64,000 nt of DNA from Epiperipatus broadwayi (taxonomy: Eukaryota; Onychophora; Udeonychophora; Euonychophora; Peripatidae). Each line of letters starts with the position of its first letter. Position 1 is the stretch's first letter. The notes beneath the pieces were generated by a model. That model saw only the letters and a program-made list of their open reading frames with translations, was not told the DNA's origin and did not search any database. The position numbers and the translations under genes were made by a program. Positions 35,716 through 47,279 of this stretch are shown here, piece by piece. The stretch covers positions 314,001 to 378,000 of the forward strand of contig JAQFVV010006629.1 in the NCBI GenBank assembly GCA_028023455.1, read 5' to 3'.

Positions 35716-35939
35716 TTGTGGAAAAATAAATATGAAAAGAGTGATTATGCAGAAAGTGAATTATTGGTGTTTTATGCTGGGTTTGGGAAAAGATAAGGGG
35801 GATTTAGATATAAAGGTTATAGAGTTGACAAAGATTATGTTGTGGAAATGGGATAGAGCAGATTATGGGTAAATTTAGAGTGGGAAATGTAAAATAAAGT
35901 GGCTAACAGGTTTATCTGGGCATAATTGCTGAGATATTC

Positions 35940-36490
35940 TTGACTTCGTTTAAGGAGAAGCCATAATACATCACATCACATGCTGTATTATCAGCTAGTG
36001 TAAGCGTAGGAAATGGTGATTTGAGATTTTTTTTAGTAAAATTTTATACCTTCCTACCCATAGGATAATGGTGACTGGTTTTCAACAAATGATAGACACA
36101 AAATATTAGATATTGAACTGGGTTCAAATTTATATGACTATGGAAGTGAATGATCTTGGATTGAAATCATTGTTGTTTTTTTATCTTGGGCTCATAGCTT
36201 TATAGTTAATTAAATAGATAAAAGGTAGTTGCTGGAGGGTTGCAATCAAGTCTTAAAATCTACTTATATTGCTCTTAGATGCAAAGCTCGTCACTGAGGT
36301 AGCCACAAGCTACAAACTAGTCTGGGGATATTGGATAAGTAGGTACGAAATAGAGATTTTATGTACAAATCATAACCAGTCTGGGGATATTGGATAAGTA
36401 GATACAAAATAGAGATTTTATGTACAAACCATGCATCCATTGAATACTAAGGCTTGCAATGGGTGGCACTACTGTATGGAGAGGTTGGTA
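35940..36490 (+). mobile_element. Family A copy (36 kb) with a 59-bp tandem duplication
   Basis: Family blocks run from about 35965 (ACATCACATGCTGTATT) to GTATGGAGAGG at 36474-36484. The stretch beginning AGTCTGGGGATATTGGATAA is duplicated (36319-36377 and 36378-36436). The core box is degraded to CTGAGGT. Confidence 0.65.
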
Positions 36491-36839
36491 CTATACCCAT
36501 AAAGGTTCTTATTTTTTCCATTTTTTTCCCATTAATATTATTGAATAATTTCCAATATTATGAATTATCAAGTTATGAGATTATTTGGAATAGTCATGTG
36601 AACAATCTCTTTATATTTTCTTTTTCATTTTTTCATTTCTGCCTAATATTGTATTTTCCCAATCAAACAGATTCATTGATGCATGCATAATCTGTTATTT
36701 TAATGTCTTTTTTTTTTCGTTATTTATATATTTTTAATCATTTTTTGAAGAGGTTCTTACTTTTATTGATGTATATCGTGTGGTGAAAGTAGTCATTCTT
36801 ATCAAAAATCATTTTTAAAAAAAAGTAAAACAGTGATTA

Positions 36840-37110
36840 GAAGGTAAAGGCATATGTGTTTAAAGTAATAGACCACAATGCATCAATGAACAGATGTGTG
36901 ATTGGGAAAACTAAAAAATATTGAGCAATTGGGGGTAAAGAATCTTTTCATATGAGAACGGAAAATAACCCCATAAATCAAACTAATAATAATCCATAAT
37001 TTTCAGAGACTTTTCATTAACCTTGCTCTTTCTTATAATGAAAAAATGGAAGAGGAATATAATATGCTAAGAGATTATTAGAGAATATGAGTTTGAGACA
37101 AAAAAGGCTA
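36840..37110 (+). pseudogene. Penelope-like element C-terminal fragment
   Basis: Translation across shifts gives NHNASMNRCVIG, KESFHMRTENNPINQTNN and a decayed 'W.PLINLAL'-like end. This matches, block for block, the C-terminal end of the PLE at 12.7-12.9 kb (HMTMGNNPISQPS, KPLINLAL). It is a separate, older copy from the same family. Confidence 0.6.
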
Positions 37111-37119
37111 AAGGGAAAT

Positions 37120-39595
37120 AATTTTAATGGGATTTTATTTCATCAGAGAAGGTTAAGTAGAAGATATAAATATGTAATTTATTTTTCATAGTGTTATTAA
37201 TTTAAATCTTTGCTATGATATAAATTATTAACGTTGTGATCTTTTTAAGTATTTCCTATATTTTTTCATTTTATCGCTAGATGGCGAATAAGTCGGTTAC
37301 TTTCTGCTGTTTTTTATTATTATTTTTCTATCACTTTGATTGAAATATATTTGCTGATACTGTGGATTATTATTATTGTTTTACTAAAAAATTTAAAGTA
37401 ACAGGTATTTCTTTTTTCTTTTATTTTATTTTACGGACAATATAACCTGCAATAGGAAGTTTTCCGTAAGTATTGCACTTTTTTATTAATAATTTTCCTG
37501 GGCCAAAAAAATTTTCGGGGAAAAAAATTAATTTTTATCTGTCAGTTCTGAACGTGATAAATTATTTACTGTAGCTATACTCATAACGAGTCTTATTCGT
37601 CTTAGTTATTGTTTTCGGGGGTAAAAAAAATATAAATTATTGTATAAGTTTCTGGTATCCTAATTTTTATTATAATAAGACATATACTTCATCAATTTTT
37701 ATTTCCTTTTGCGGTTACATTTTTTAATATTCAGTAAAAATTATATTAATATATTATTCTATAATTTAAGTTTATACAATTATATTAAGGTCATTTTAAT
37801 TATTCGACAAAGTTTATAAAAAAATTTTAAACTCGCAATATTTTTGCTGAATGTTTAGTGAATATTACGTTCTTGTAATTATGTATTTAATAACGAATTA
37901 AATGAATTGACCGACTTTCAAGCCTTAGACTGCTTTAGCTCGAAAAATGGGGTCGATATCTTTATTTCGGTTTAGAGCATTAGAAAAGGCACACCCAAGT
38001 GTCACACTTATACGATGGGGTTTAATGTTTTGCTTTCTAAGATTTATTAAGTCTGATATTAGATTAAACGAATCCTTTTAACTACTAATCGTTTTTTTTT
38101 TTTTGGTAGGAAAAATCAACTGTCCATCTTATTTCTGAACTAGTCTTCTATCCCATAATTCTTTTTAACTGATCTTGCCAAATTTAATTTTATTCTGCAA
38201 AAATAAATAAATAAATGCCATATTTAATTTGTTTTCATTCCTTAAACACACAATATAATTGGAACACTGTTCAAAGAAAAATGCATTCATAACTATATAT
38301 TTTTATTATTTTGTGTTTCAAATAATACATTTCATTTTTATTTTTAAAAATAAATTAAAAATATAAATCCATTTATTTAAGCCAATTTAATTATTAATAA
38401 AATTTGGTTCGTAGTTTTAGCAGCCATTGTGCTGTTACAAAAATAAAAAAATGTTTGCGAACTGAAAAGGTTTATGTATCTTTAAGAAAAAAAAATTCAA
38501 AAAGATCTGTTTGGTCAGTAATGATACTGTTTTGGCAGCCTCTTGAACAACTGATCATAAGATAAGTTAAATAGTCTTCTCACGATAAATTTCCGAAATT
38601 TTATTAATAAGCATTATTATTTCTATAATTAAGTTATCTCTGAAGTTATTGAACTTTGAATTCATACATTTATTGTCAAATGATATGAATATTATAATCC
38701 TTTTTATCTTATGCTTTGTATGTAATTTTTTTTTTTAGTATCGTAATTGCATAACGTTTTTCATAAAGAATGTCTATTTTAATGATGTAAAACAATAAAT
38801 AAATCAAAAACAACTAAGAATTCTCATGATCATATCATTTTTTTTTTTTACTAATAACTAAACAGCCTTTATTGATCAAAGGTGGTATATGCAGCATTCC
38901 TCAACAGAGGAATGGTGAAGAAGATGACACTACTGACCAAGCTAGTTGGCTGTTAATTGATGATATTTGAGTGATTTTTATTCCTTGTTTTACTCTCTAG
39001 CTAACAGTATTTAAATATTTATTTAGCAATGATTGAGAACCTGTCTGTATTGACTGTGGATTAGCCACTTAAAGATATTATAAGCTTACATGTCAATCTT
39101 TACTTAAATGAAAAAGATAAATGTATATATATGAATAATCCTGTATTTATGGGTATGTATAGAGAAAAGATTGCAGAAAGGAATTTACTATTAACTGAAA
39201 GGAGATCCTTTTAATCCTCTTGGGAGCCTTAAAGGAAATAAGCAAGACAAATTCCAAAATGTCTACTTCTTATGTTCTTGTCATTGCAGCTGTTATTATT
39301 ATATGATTATTCACGTAATATATGTACTTGGATGTGCTGCTCACCAACACACATTATTAGCTTTTTATCTGAGTTTTAACACCATGATCTTTCTTCTCAG
39401 TTCCGTGATAGCTTTTAACTGAATTATCAGTTAAATTTTCTTGAACGCAAAATGTGTCTGTGAATGACTTTTTTTGTTGTTGTAATAGATGTTTACAATC
39501 ATGACAGACAAAATAAATCATGGTTCTTATTTCCAGGAAGTTGTAAGGTTGCCAGCCAAGGCAGCAGTTGCAGCCGAAGACACTGAGAATCTCCT
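37120..39595. other. Unassigned stretch, partly CG-retaining
   Basis: The portion 37240-38060 contains more CG dinucleotides than the rest of the window (for example GCTAGATGGCGAATAAGTCG, CATAACGAGTCTTATTCGTC, GGGGTCGATATC). No repeat, frame or promoter element could be assigned. The remainder is AT-rich. Confidence 0.3.
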
Positions 39596-39599
39596 GATT

Positions 39600-40667
39600 T
39601 ATGTCAACCTGTTATTTAGGTGCTTACTGTTGCACATCACTTTCAAATGAAGGAAGATTGCAAGAATTGGAAGAATTGTTTAATCTTTAATGGGAAATTA
39701 TTGGACTTTATGAAGTTAGAAGAAAAGGTGAAGAGATAATTAGTTTAAAAAGTGGACATGTATTACAAAGGCATAAACATTGGAAGTATAAGTGAAGGAG
39801 AAATCATTATAAATATAAAAGTGGAGTACAACATTGAGGAGATTAGTGGTGTATTAGACAGTGACAGGATTAGTTATTCAACTTAATAGCAGATATCAAA
39901 TGCAAATAATTAGGATTTACACCCCAACAAGTTCTCGTGTTGAAGAAGAGAACTTTTATATGGATGTACAAAAGACTTTTGATCAGACCAAACAATATTT
40001 TAAAATTGTCGTGGGAAACTTTAATGCTAGAATTGGTATAGAAATGAGAGAGGACATAGACTTGTGAAGTTTGCAATAAAAAAAAACTATATTATGAATT
40101 CTTTTTTTGAGAAACATATTAAATAGACATGGAAGCATCCAAATAAAGATATAGCAGAATTAGATTATATTTTGATTAACAGAAAGTATGTATTTCAAGA
40201 TTGTAATGTTATTAATAAATTTGACACTGCAAAAGTAGAGACAAAAATTATTAAGAAAAACAATATTCTCAGTTGCTTTTTTTAATCTTCAGAAACAGTC
40301 CAATGAATTTAAATTAGAACTTGCAATTTATTTTCAAATAATACCAGATTTTGAACATGATTCACATTTGAACAAAATCAATAGAAAGATAACTGATACA
40401 CTTTTAAAAACTGTAACAGAGATAGCTAGTACCAAAAAGCAGCCATTGACCAGTAAAATTTTTAGTGAGTCAAGACAATTTATGAAGAAAAGAAGGATTA
40501 TGAAAATGTATAAAAATGATGCATTAAGAAAAATTGAATATCTTGAATTGTGAAAATAGTGCAAGAAAGAGTTGATAATGATATAAGAAAATATAATTCT
40601 GAACTACAATGAAAGCTACAGAAGAGAATAAAAGTCTAAAAAATGTAAAACATCTTGGTGTTAGTAG
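39600..40667 (+). pseudogene. RTE-type LINE, endonuclease part (5' half of a split element)
   Basis: Through a few frame changes this reads as an RTE-type apurinic endonuclease. It begins with a LSNEGRLQELEELFN-like start near 39640, then IIGLYEVRRKGEEIISLKSG (GL.EVRR.GEE). From 39861 it continues LNSRYQMQIIRIYTPTSSR, KIVVGNFNARIG (the GDFNA box with D to N) and KHPNKDIAELDYILINRKYV. The SDH box is lost. The linker that follows is cut at 40667 by the LTR element and resumes at 50108. It is dead because of stops and catalytic changes, but relatively well preserved. Confidence 0.82.
40664..40667 (+). repeat. Target site duplication GTAG, left
   Basis: GTAG immediately before the LTR start matches GTAG at 50104-50107 immediately after its end. 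This is a 4-bp duplication of the size made by many Ty3/Gypsy integrases. Confidence 0.85.
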
Positions 40668-41865
40668 TGAAACAGTGAGATTCGTATTCGAATCTCAAGT
40701 TTCACCTTTTTTCTGTCATCTCTCACTGACCGGTCTATCCCGCCCAAATTTAAACTTTTGATATCGGGTTGTGTGTGTAACAATATTAAAAATGTACAAA
40801 TATGTGTAGAATTCAACATAAACACGCACACATTTCGATCTCAAATTAAAGGCAATAAATACGGATAAAGTAATATAATTTAGATTTCTTTAGCTAAATA
40901 AAATTTTGTGTAATATTAATCATTTATTTTGAATTTATAAAGTTCGTATTTATTGCTTAGTTTAAATTCGTTAAATAATAATTCTAACAAAATCTGATGT
41001 ATTAATTAATTAAAGTTAAAATAATTTTATTCCCTTTTGTCTTTGAAAATTTAAAAGCATTGGTCAGTGATAGATAATAAATTAATTATAGCAAAATTCC
41101 AAAAGAATGTAATTAACGAATGTAAAGAAAAACAAACAATAGCACAGCAAATTTCTTTCTAATTAAAACCAGCAGAGCATTGATTATCCTGAGGGCAAGA
41201 TAAATAAAACCTAAAAATATCTCAACAGAAAATTTAAAAGATCAAGATAAGAAAAAGGAGGCCATCTTAGACTTGCTGGAGACTTGGACTTGAATTTTAG
41301 CTTTGCTCTCGAGTGGAGCTTCTAAAATATCTTAAATAAATTAAGACTGCAAGGTATGACCGAGTAAGCACCGAAATTATTCTCCACCGGGAGATGGCCC
41401 ACCATATGCCGAGCTTCACCTTGCCCATCGTAAAAACACCAAAATGATCTGCTGCCTGAAATAAACAAGAAAGCCGCTGCTGTTAAAAATCAATAAAACA
41501 ACATGCCCAGGACAAGAAAGAAAACCTCTAATTACGAACAATCTGCTATTAAACCAATGGACGAAAACATCTTATAAAACAGGTACCTGTGTGTGTATTC
41601 CAAATTATAGAGTACTCTAGTAATAATAAGCTATAGCTCATCTATTATTTGTATAACTCCTAAATGTTAAAATTGTAATTTTGAGAAACTAAAATTTGAG
41701 AATTCATGTAATCTGTAAATTTCTCGCATAATCTAGCTTACCCTCCCTCTATCACTTCTTAGGTGTGTATTTCTTAAATCTACATTTCATTTATAATTAT
41801 CATTGAAATATTACCTTCTCATAATTATCTTAGTTTTAAAGCTAAATCCATAATCGCTTGAACAG

Positions 41866-41940
41866 TGAATGCGTGTCGAATTATCATTAATATTTGCTTT
41901 TATAAATAACTTAAATTTCATATAAATCGACACGCATTCA
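41866..41940. repeat. Perfect 14-bp inverted repeat inside the LTR
   Basis: TGAATGCGTGTCGA (41866-41879) and TCGACACGCATTCA (41927-41940) are perfect reverse complements 47 bases apart. The solo LTR keeps both arms at about 23340 and 23415 in slightly changed form, so the feature belongs to the family. It may be a protein-binding pair or a structural element. Confidence 0.75.
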
Positions 41941-42394
41941 AAGAATCAGTTATTGTAATGCAGGGTCTACTCCTCCGTAATAGCTGGCATACTCGCTGTA
42001 ATAAGTCCCTTTTTAGATATTTTTTTATTATTAAATGTTAATGAATAATTATGTAAATTTCATTTCTTTGAGAGTCACCAATTTTCTTTCAGTCAACGGT
42101 GATAATGTTGGGCCGAGTTTGAAATCTAGTTAAATATGACCACAATCTTTTAGATATTATACATGTGTTACGTTTTGAAGCCCCGATGGCTCATTCCATG
42201 CCGTGAATACTCCGGATTCTCTAGGGTTGAATTAACCCCAGTCGTCCTACACAAGCGGACATGATAATGTTCCCATAGGGCTTGACGACCATCACGCAGC
42301 CAGCTGGCAAATTGCGACACGGACCGCTTGTCCCTGGTTATGCTCATGTGACACCTTACCTCTTCGGGTCGCGGCAGAGACCAACCCGAAACCC

Positions 42395-42538
42395 TTATAA
42401 CTTATTCACGGCATTGCAGTTTCAGCGCTGCCATTTTACATCGCCCTTCTAAGGCGTACCACGTGTTCTTTTATTTAGTTTATTATTCTCTCTATCACTC
42501 CGCCTCGGCATTATCTTCATCATATACTCTCAAATAAA
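42395..42538 (+). promoter_or_regulatory. LTR promoter and polyadenylation region (R region)
   Basis: TTATAA at 42395-42400, a CATTGCAGTTTCAG start-like motif at about 42411-42425, and AATAAA at 42533-42538. The start motif and the polyadenylation part align with the solo LTR. The assignment is by position and motif only. Confidence 0.4.
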
Positions 42539-43175
42539 TGTTTGCCCTTTGTCGTAAAATAAATATTTTATTAAATAAATGTATGTCCGCTGTTACTGAT
42601 GACTCTTGCAGTGCAAAGTATAAATTCCTTACAGCACGCATTAGAAATACTCACTCGAGAACCCTAGGTAGCTAGATTACGCCTTCATATAAATAAATGC
42701 TCCTTATCAATAAATGTATTTTATATATATAATATTACCAATTAGCGGTTGAGACTTTGAATTTAAAATATGATTAATAACATTAATAATGTTTTCTTTT
42801 ATTAAATACGTAAATAAATAATTCTAAATATACGTCTGTAGTTAAGTTTTCATTTATTTGATGCCCATTATAGACATTTCCTCGATTATATATATTAATT
42901 AATATTCGTTTGATTGTTGGCCAACTCGGAAACAAAACCCATGAATCTCGTGCATCTCCCTGACCACCGTGCCTAAAGAGGTGTTTACTTGTGTCGCATC
43001 AGAGGCATTATTCCGTAGATTGTATTGTGGAACCGATAAACTATGTTCGAACTCAGTATTAACGGTGGCTTCGCTACTCGATGGTGCTGCTGTTCTGTGT
43101 GGTGGTCGAATTCTGCAATATGTTAACGAGATACACGTGTTTTGACTGTTACATAGTTAGATTTTTTTAGCGTTT

Positions 43176-43193
43176 GGCGCCCAATGTGGGGCT
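43176..43193 (+). other. Primer binding site (tRNA-Lys-like)
   Basis: TGGCGCCCAATGTGGGGC is the standard TGGCGCCC-type primer site used with tRNA-Lys in many retroelements. It lies 21 bases after the 5' LTR, and it fixes the plus-strand orientation of the element. Confidence 0.8.
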
Positions 43194-43726
43194 TTGAGCA
43201 TAAAACCCATAGATACCCTGAGCAAAAATAACGCAGATAAATTTCTTTAGCGTTCGTTGCCGAGTTGGCTAATTATTCTATATATATATGATTTTGTTTT
43301 GATAAAAATAATGAAAAAAAAAAAAGTAAATCGAGCGAAATAATGTGGGTCGAGTGAATGAAAGGACGGCAGGTGTAATAACAAATTTAAGGAAAGCAGG
43401 GATGTGTGTGTAATGTAAGAAGGAACGAAATACTCGGATCTAATGAAATATCTTTTTATATATATAATAATAATCAGTAGCTAAACGAGACAGCAGAAGC
43501 TTATTATGTTTTAACAATAAAATTTAGTAAAGTAAAAATATATATGTCATAGACAGCAGTGGCTTATACGCGTTACTAATAGATAGTTATAATATATAGG
43601 TTAAGTATATTAAGGGCAGCAATGTAGAATAGAGATAGGGCAAGGAAAGAGTATTATAGGGCCAAGATACCGGTGGGGGATAGTTAAATGCTACTAGTGA
43701 AAAATAAATAAATAAATAATAAGAAA

Positions 43727-44275
43727 ATGGAAACAGAAAATACTGAGACAGAGCAGCTAGATTTATCTGAGGCTTTGGAGTCGACACCCGAGCGAAGGGA
43801 AGCTCCGCAACAATGCAGAGCATCCATGGACTATAATTTCAAGTTCATGAAGGAGATGCTCAGGCAGGGTATGCAAGTAATGAAGGAAATGTATGAGGAG
43901 GAGATAAAAAAAAGAAGCGATGAAGAATCAAAAAGGAGACAGGAAGAAAAAAAAAGAAGAGTCAGGGAATGTCAGGAATTTAAAGACGCTATAGTGAGAG
44001 AGTTAGAAGTAATAAGGGAACAGTTGGGAATATCCAAAGTTAGTAAAAAGGTAGAAGAGGTTAAAGACAGGCAGAGTGAAATGAAGGTAGAGAGGTCTGA
44101 TGAACCTATGATAGAAGAGCAAACAGGTAGTGTCGTGGAGGTAAAAAAATATGATGAGCAGAGAGACCTCATTCCAACCGATGAAGGCCCACAAGAACCA
44201 GAAAAGGAAGTCAACATTAAAGAAGAGGCGAAGATGGATGTTGGACACCAAAGCTATTTAGCCAAGATGATCCAC
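43727..44275 (+). pseudogene. Gag N-terminal part, truncated at a rearrangement junction
   Basis: The open frame starts at the ATG at 43727 (METENTETEQLDLSEALEST) and runs about 183 codons. It is rich in Lys and Glu, with a long predicted coiled coil (EMYEEEIKKRSDEESKRRQE) and an acidic tail (TDEGPQEPEKEVNIKEEAKM). Position directly after LTR and primer site identifies it as Gag-like; there is no sequence motif for capsid or zinc knuckle. At about 44276 the sequence switches to antisense RNase H, so capsid and nucleocapsid are missing. The open frame is free of stops. Confidence 0.6.
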
Positions 44276-45700
44276 ATTTGTGATCGGTTACTATGACCAC
44301 ATCAGACCCCAGGAGAAATTGACGGAATTTCTGGCACGCCCAAACGATTGCTAGGGTTTCTTGTTCCGTGGTGGTATAGTGTACTTCGGCTCCCTTTAAG
44401 GAGCGGCTACAAAAATAGAGCACCTGATGCTTTCCTTCTTCATTAATTTGGAATAACACAGCCCCCAATCCCTGCTTGCTACTATCAGTCTGGACGTAAA
44501 AGGTACTTATAAAATCAGGATGACACAACATTACAGCTTGAAGAAAATTTTTTTTTATGTTCTCAAAATCCTTGTCATGGGCTTCGGTCCATTCCCATTT
44601 ATGATCTTTCTTTAGTAACTATCAGCTTTCCTGTCTCATGAGCAAAATTTGGGTAAAACCGGTGATAGAAGTTACAAAGTCCCAAGAAAGATCGGACTTG
44701 TTTCCGAGTTTTTGGTTTGGGGAAGTGCTCGATGGCTTCTACTTTGTCAGGGTGGACTTTGACCCCGTCCTCAGTTACAACATGCCCAAAAAATGTAATT
44801 TCTTTTACCGCAAAGCGACTCTTTTCCAAGTTAATAGTTATGTTTTCTTGGGCACATTCATGGACAAATTGTTCAAGGCATTTCAAATGTTCAGTGATGT
44901 TTTTTGATGCAATTACTATATCGTCCACATAGCAGACCATATTTTTCTGTACCTCTTTGAATAGGACTTGTTTTAAATATCGCATTAGACCTGCCCCACT
45001 ATTAATGAGTCCAAAGGGAACTCGCTTAAACACATGGGTATGTCCTCCATACCGAAACGCGGTATACTTTCGGTCACGAGGATCTAGGGCCATCTGCCAA
45101 TAACTGGTGGTAAGGTCTAAGGTAGAAAAGATCATCTTCCCTGCCAACTGGACAAATACCTCCTGGACTGGTGGCGGGATGTCTCTCTCAGGAATGGTCA
45201 TGCTGTTTAATTTTCGTGCATCCAAACATAGCCGCAAATCTCCATTTTTTTTTTCACCACAACTAACGGATTGTTATAGGGAGATGGGCTCCGCTCAATA
45301 ATGTCCCACTCGATCATCTGTTGAATCTGCTTTTCCACCTCATCCCGGTATTGGAATGGGATGGGTATGTTTTGGATTGGGTGTACGATTCCTCCTTCAC
45401 TCGAATTCTATGAGTATACCCCTTTATTTTTCCAGGAGTCTGGGCAAACACCTGAGCATAATTTTCTAATATGCTTTGGATACTTCTTTTATCTTTGGAC
45501 TCTGTAATAGCTGAGTCATGGACCTTTTTTTCAATCAATGCGGAATCAACAGGCTGGATCAAGCAGCTCTGCTTCTCAGGTACGGCTTGGTGGGTCACTT
45601 TGAAATGTGTTGATTCATTGTCGAACAGGCATTTTCTTCCGAAATAATCGATAATTCCATGATTTTGGGTTAGAAAGTCGGAACCCAACACCATATAATG
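44276..45700 (-). pseudogene. Inverted Gypsy pol block: protease, RT and RNase H on the minus strand
   Basis: On the minus strand the order is protease C-terminus (MVLGSDFLTQNHGIIDYFGR, 45694 down), then a frameshift near 45390. RT follows with LCLDARKLN, STLDLTTSYWQ, RVPFGLINSGAG and the catalytic YVDD box (about 44945-44915), then FFGHVVTEDG and FLGLCNFYHRF. After a frameshift at about 44610, RNase H follows (FYVQTDSSKQGLGAVLF, TEQETLAIVWA, VVIVTDHK). It stops exactly at the gag junction after TDHK. Motifs are well kept; the lesions are small indels plus the inversion. The block is antisense to gag and integrase, so it cannot be part of one transcript with them. Confidence 0.85.
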
Positions 45701-45907
45701 TTAGCATATTGGTCATCTTGCCAATATCGTAGATTTGTCAAATCGGTTTCCATAGGTGTCTTCGTGGTTGTGGCCATGATTCTGAGGGTCTGGTCATTCA
45801 GCTGAGGATTTTGGATACTGGCAGGTACAGGATGGCTGCTTAGGATATCTGCCACAATGTTCTCACGTCCTGGGCAGTAAGCCACTCCAACCTGGGAACC
45901 AATCACC
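45701..45907 (-). pseudogene. RNase H-integrase linker, separately inverted
   Basis: The minus-strand frame reads VAYCPGRENIVADILSSHP, the standard V.Y.PG+EN.VAD.LSR motif that follows RNase H, and then NLRYWQDDQYANI. In an intact element it would follow RNase H and precede integrase on the same strand. Here it lies beyond the protease end of the inverted block, so a single inversion of protease through linker cannot explain the order. Confidence 0.75.
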
Positions 45908-45909
45908 TA

Positions 45910-47010
45910 ATGTGTACAAACAAAAGAAATGCACGGCGATACTCCCAATTCCGTTTAAAAGATGGGATCCTCCAATGTAAGACCAAAGACATGGAGAGCC
46001 CATGGAAAATCATGACACCAAATAAGATTAGGATGCAACTGATCGAACATGTCCACAAAACCTTGGGACATTATGGGCCACGGAAAACTGAGGAAGCCTT
46101 GAGACGTCAATTTTACTGGCCAGGTATGTACACACAGATCCTCACAGTGTTACGGAAATGTGCAATGTGTGCCCGGACTAAGTTTCCGAACAAGTCTTAC
46201 GCTGGAACTATGAAACCCATAACTGCATCAAGGCCCAATGAGTTAATTGCAATCGACCACTACGGCCCATTGCCCAAATTTAGAAATTTCCAATATTTAC
46301 TCGTGACCTATGATGTTTTTTCCAAATATGTACGAGTGTATCCTGTCCGGGCTGCAGACTCAAGGAATACGATTCGGACCCTCCAAGATAAACAATTCCC
46401 TGAGGTGGGAAAACCTAATTCTATTCTATCAGATCATGGTTCAGCCTTCACCTCTAGGGAATGGAAGGGCTGGCTTTTGAAGCAACAAGTCACTCATCGG
46501 TTGACATCGATTAGGAATCCCCAATCTAACCCATGCGAAAGAGTCATGAGAGAACTCAATCGTCTCTTTCGCACCTACATATCAACCAACCACCGGAATT
46601 GGGTAAATAAAACTCCAGAAATAGTTAACTGTATAAACCAAACGATAAATGAGTCTACCGGTTTTACGCCCAAACGCCTTCATTATGGGAAGCCATGTCG
46701 CAACTTATTTCCAAACCTGGTGCCACTAGATGAAATAGTTATTGACCCTATTCGTGACCAAGAAGCTGCTAGAAGACGGTTGGCCCAGGCAGCCGAAAAT
46801 TGCATAAAGAGGGGACGGATGCAATGTCACCAATTTCAGGAAGGGGATCAAGTATGGTTGAGATCCCCCAAGACTAGCAGTGTAGTAAAAAAGGAATTTA
46901 AAAAATTTTTTCCCTTGTATAGTGGACCATATCTTGTTCGGAAGAGATGTCATGAAAATGCTTTTCTATTGGAAGGAGAAAATGGGTTTAGTGGCATCTA
47001 TAATGCATGA
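45910..47010 (+). CDS. Ty3/Gypsy integrase, open frame intact
   Basis: The 366-residue open frame has all integrase parts. The zinc-binding domain has H-x4-H (HKTLGH, residues about 50-55) and C-x2-C (CAMC, about 87-90), with the RRQFYWPGM block between. The catalytic core has the first Asp in IAIDHYGPLP (about 118), the second in SILSDHGSAF (about 178) and the Glu in NPQSNPCERVM (about 213), so the D, D35E set is complete. A C-terminal domain follows with FQEGDQVWLR and FFPLYSGPYLVRKR. It starts at the rearrangement junction rather than at a natural N-terminus, and begins TNKRNARRYSQFRLKDGILQ. It is the only uninterrupted enzyme frame of the element. Without upstream pol on the same strand it would not be made in the usual way. 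Confidence 0.85.
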   Translation: MCTNKRNARRYSQFRLKDGILQCKTKDMESPWKIMTPNKIRMQLIEHVHKTLGHYGPRKTEEALRRQFYWPGMYTQILTVLRKCAMCARTKFPNKSYAGTMKPITASRPNELIAIDHYGPLPKFRNFQYLLVTYDVFSKYVRVYPVRAADSRNTIRTLQDKQFPEVGKPNSILSDHGSAFTSREWKGWLLKQQVTHRLTSIRNPQSNPCERVMRELNRLFRTYISTNHRNWVNKTPEIVNCINQTINESTGFTPKRLHYGKPCRNLFPNLVPLDEIVIDPIRDQEAARRRLAQAAENCIKRGRMQCHQFQEGDQVWLRSPKTSSVVKKEFKKFFPLYSGPYLVRKRCHENAFLLEGENGFSGIYNA

Positions 47011-47266
47011 CAATTGAAACCCTACACACCACCCAATCCTCATACCAAATATTTCAGTTGATAGAGAAAAAAATTGCAGTAAAATATCAAAATGAAAGAT
47101 TCTTCTCCATACTAGAAACGTGAGTCATATAAGGCAGTTTTTTTTTTTTGTCAACAAGAAGCAAATTTTTCAGGCTCATTTATTAAGGTTGTTTTTCTCA
47201 CCAATATTATATTAGACTCCAACTAAGGTTTTTTTTTTTATTGATTTTTTTTTTGTTTATCATTTT

Positions 47267-47278
47267 AAGTGGGGAAGA
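47267..47278 (+). other. Polypurine tract
   Basis: AAGTGGGGAAGA is followed one base later by TGAACCAATCG, the likely start of the 3' LTR. Position after integrase and purine content fit a plus-strand primer. Confidence 0.6.
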
Positions 47279-47279
47279 A

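Larger units (their letters stand above)
40668..43154 (+). mobile_element. 5' LTR (2.49 kb) of a Ty3/Gypsy element
   Basis: It begins TGAAACAGTGAGATTCG and ends TTTTGACTGTTACA, 21 bases before the primer site. It is homologous along its length to the solo LTR at 22231-24745 (2515 bp), which independently fixes both ends. A TATA-like TTATAA at 42395-42400 precedes a plausible start region near 42420, and AATAAA follows at 42533-42538. U3 would therefore be about 1.75 kb and U5 about 0.6 kb. It is unusually long for a Gypsy LTR and has a GC-rich U3 segment at 42190-42400. Confidence 0.82.

Noticed and set aside
33295-36490. CRISPR-like array
   Set aside because: The repeats are long, diverged, in both orientations and irregularly spaced, and the genome is eukaryotic.
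44638-44932. Two plus-strand frames overlapping the RT region
   Set aside because: They are antisense shadows of the minus-strand RT block, which has all the conserved motifs.
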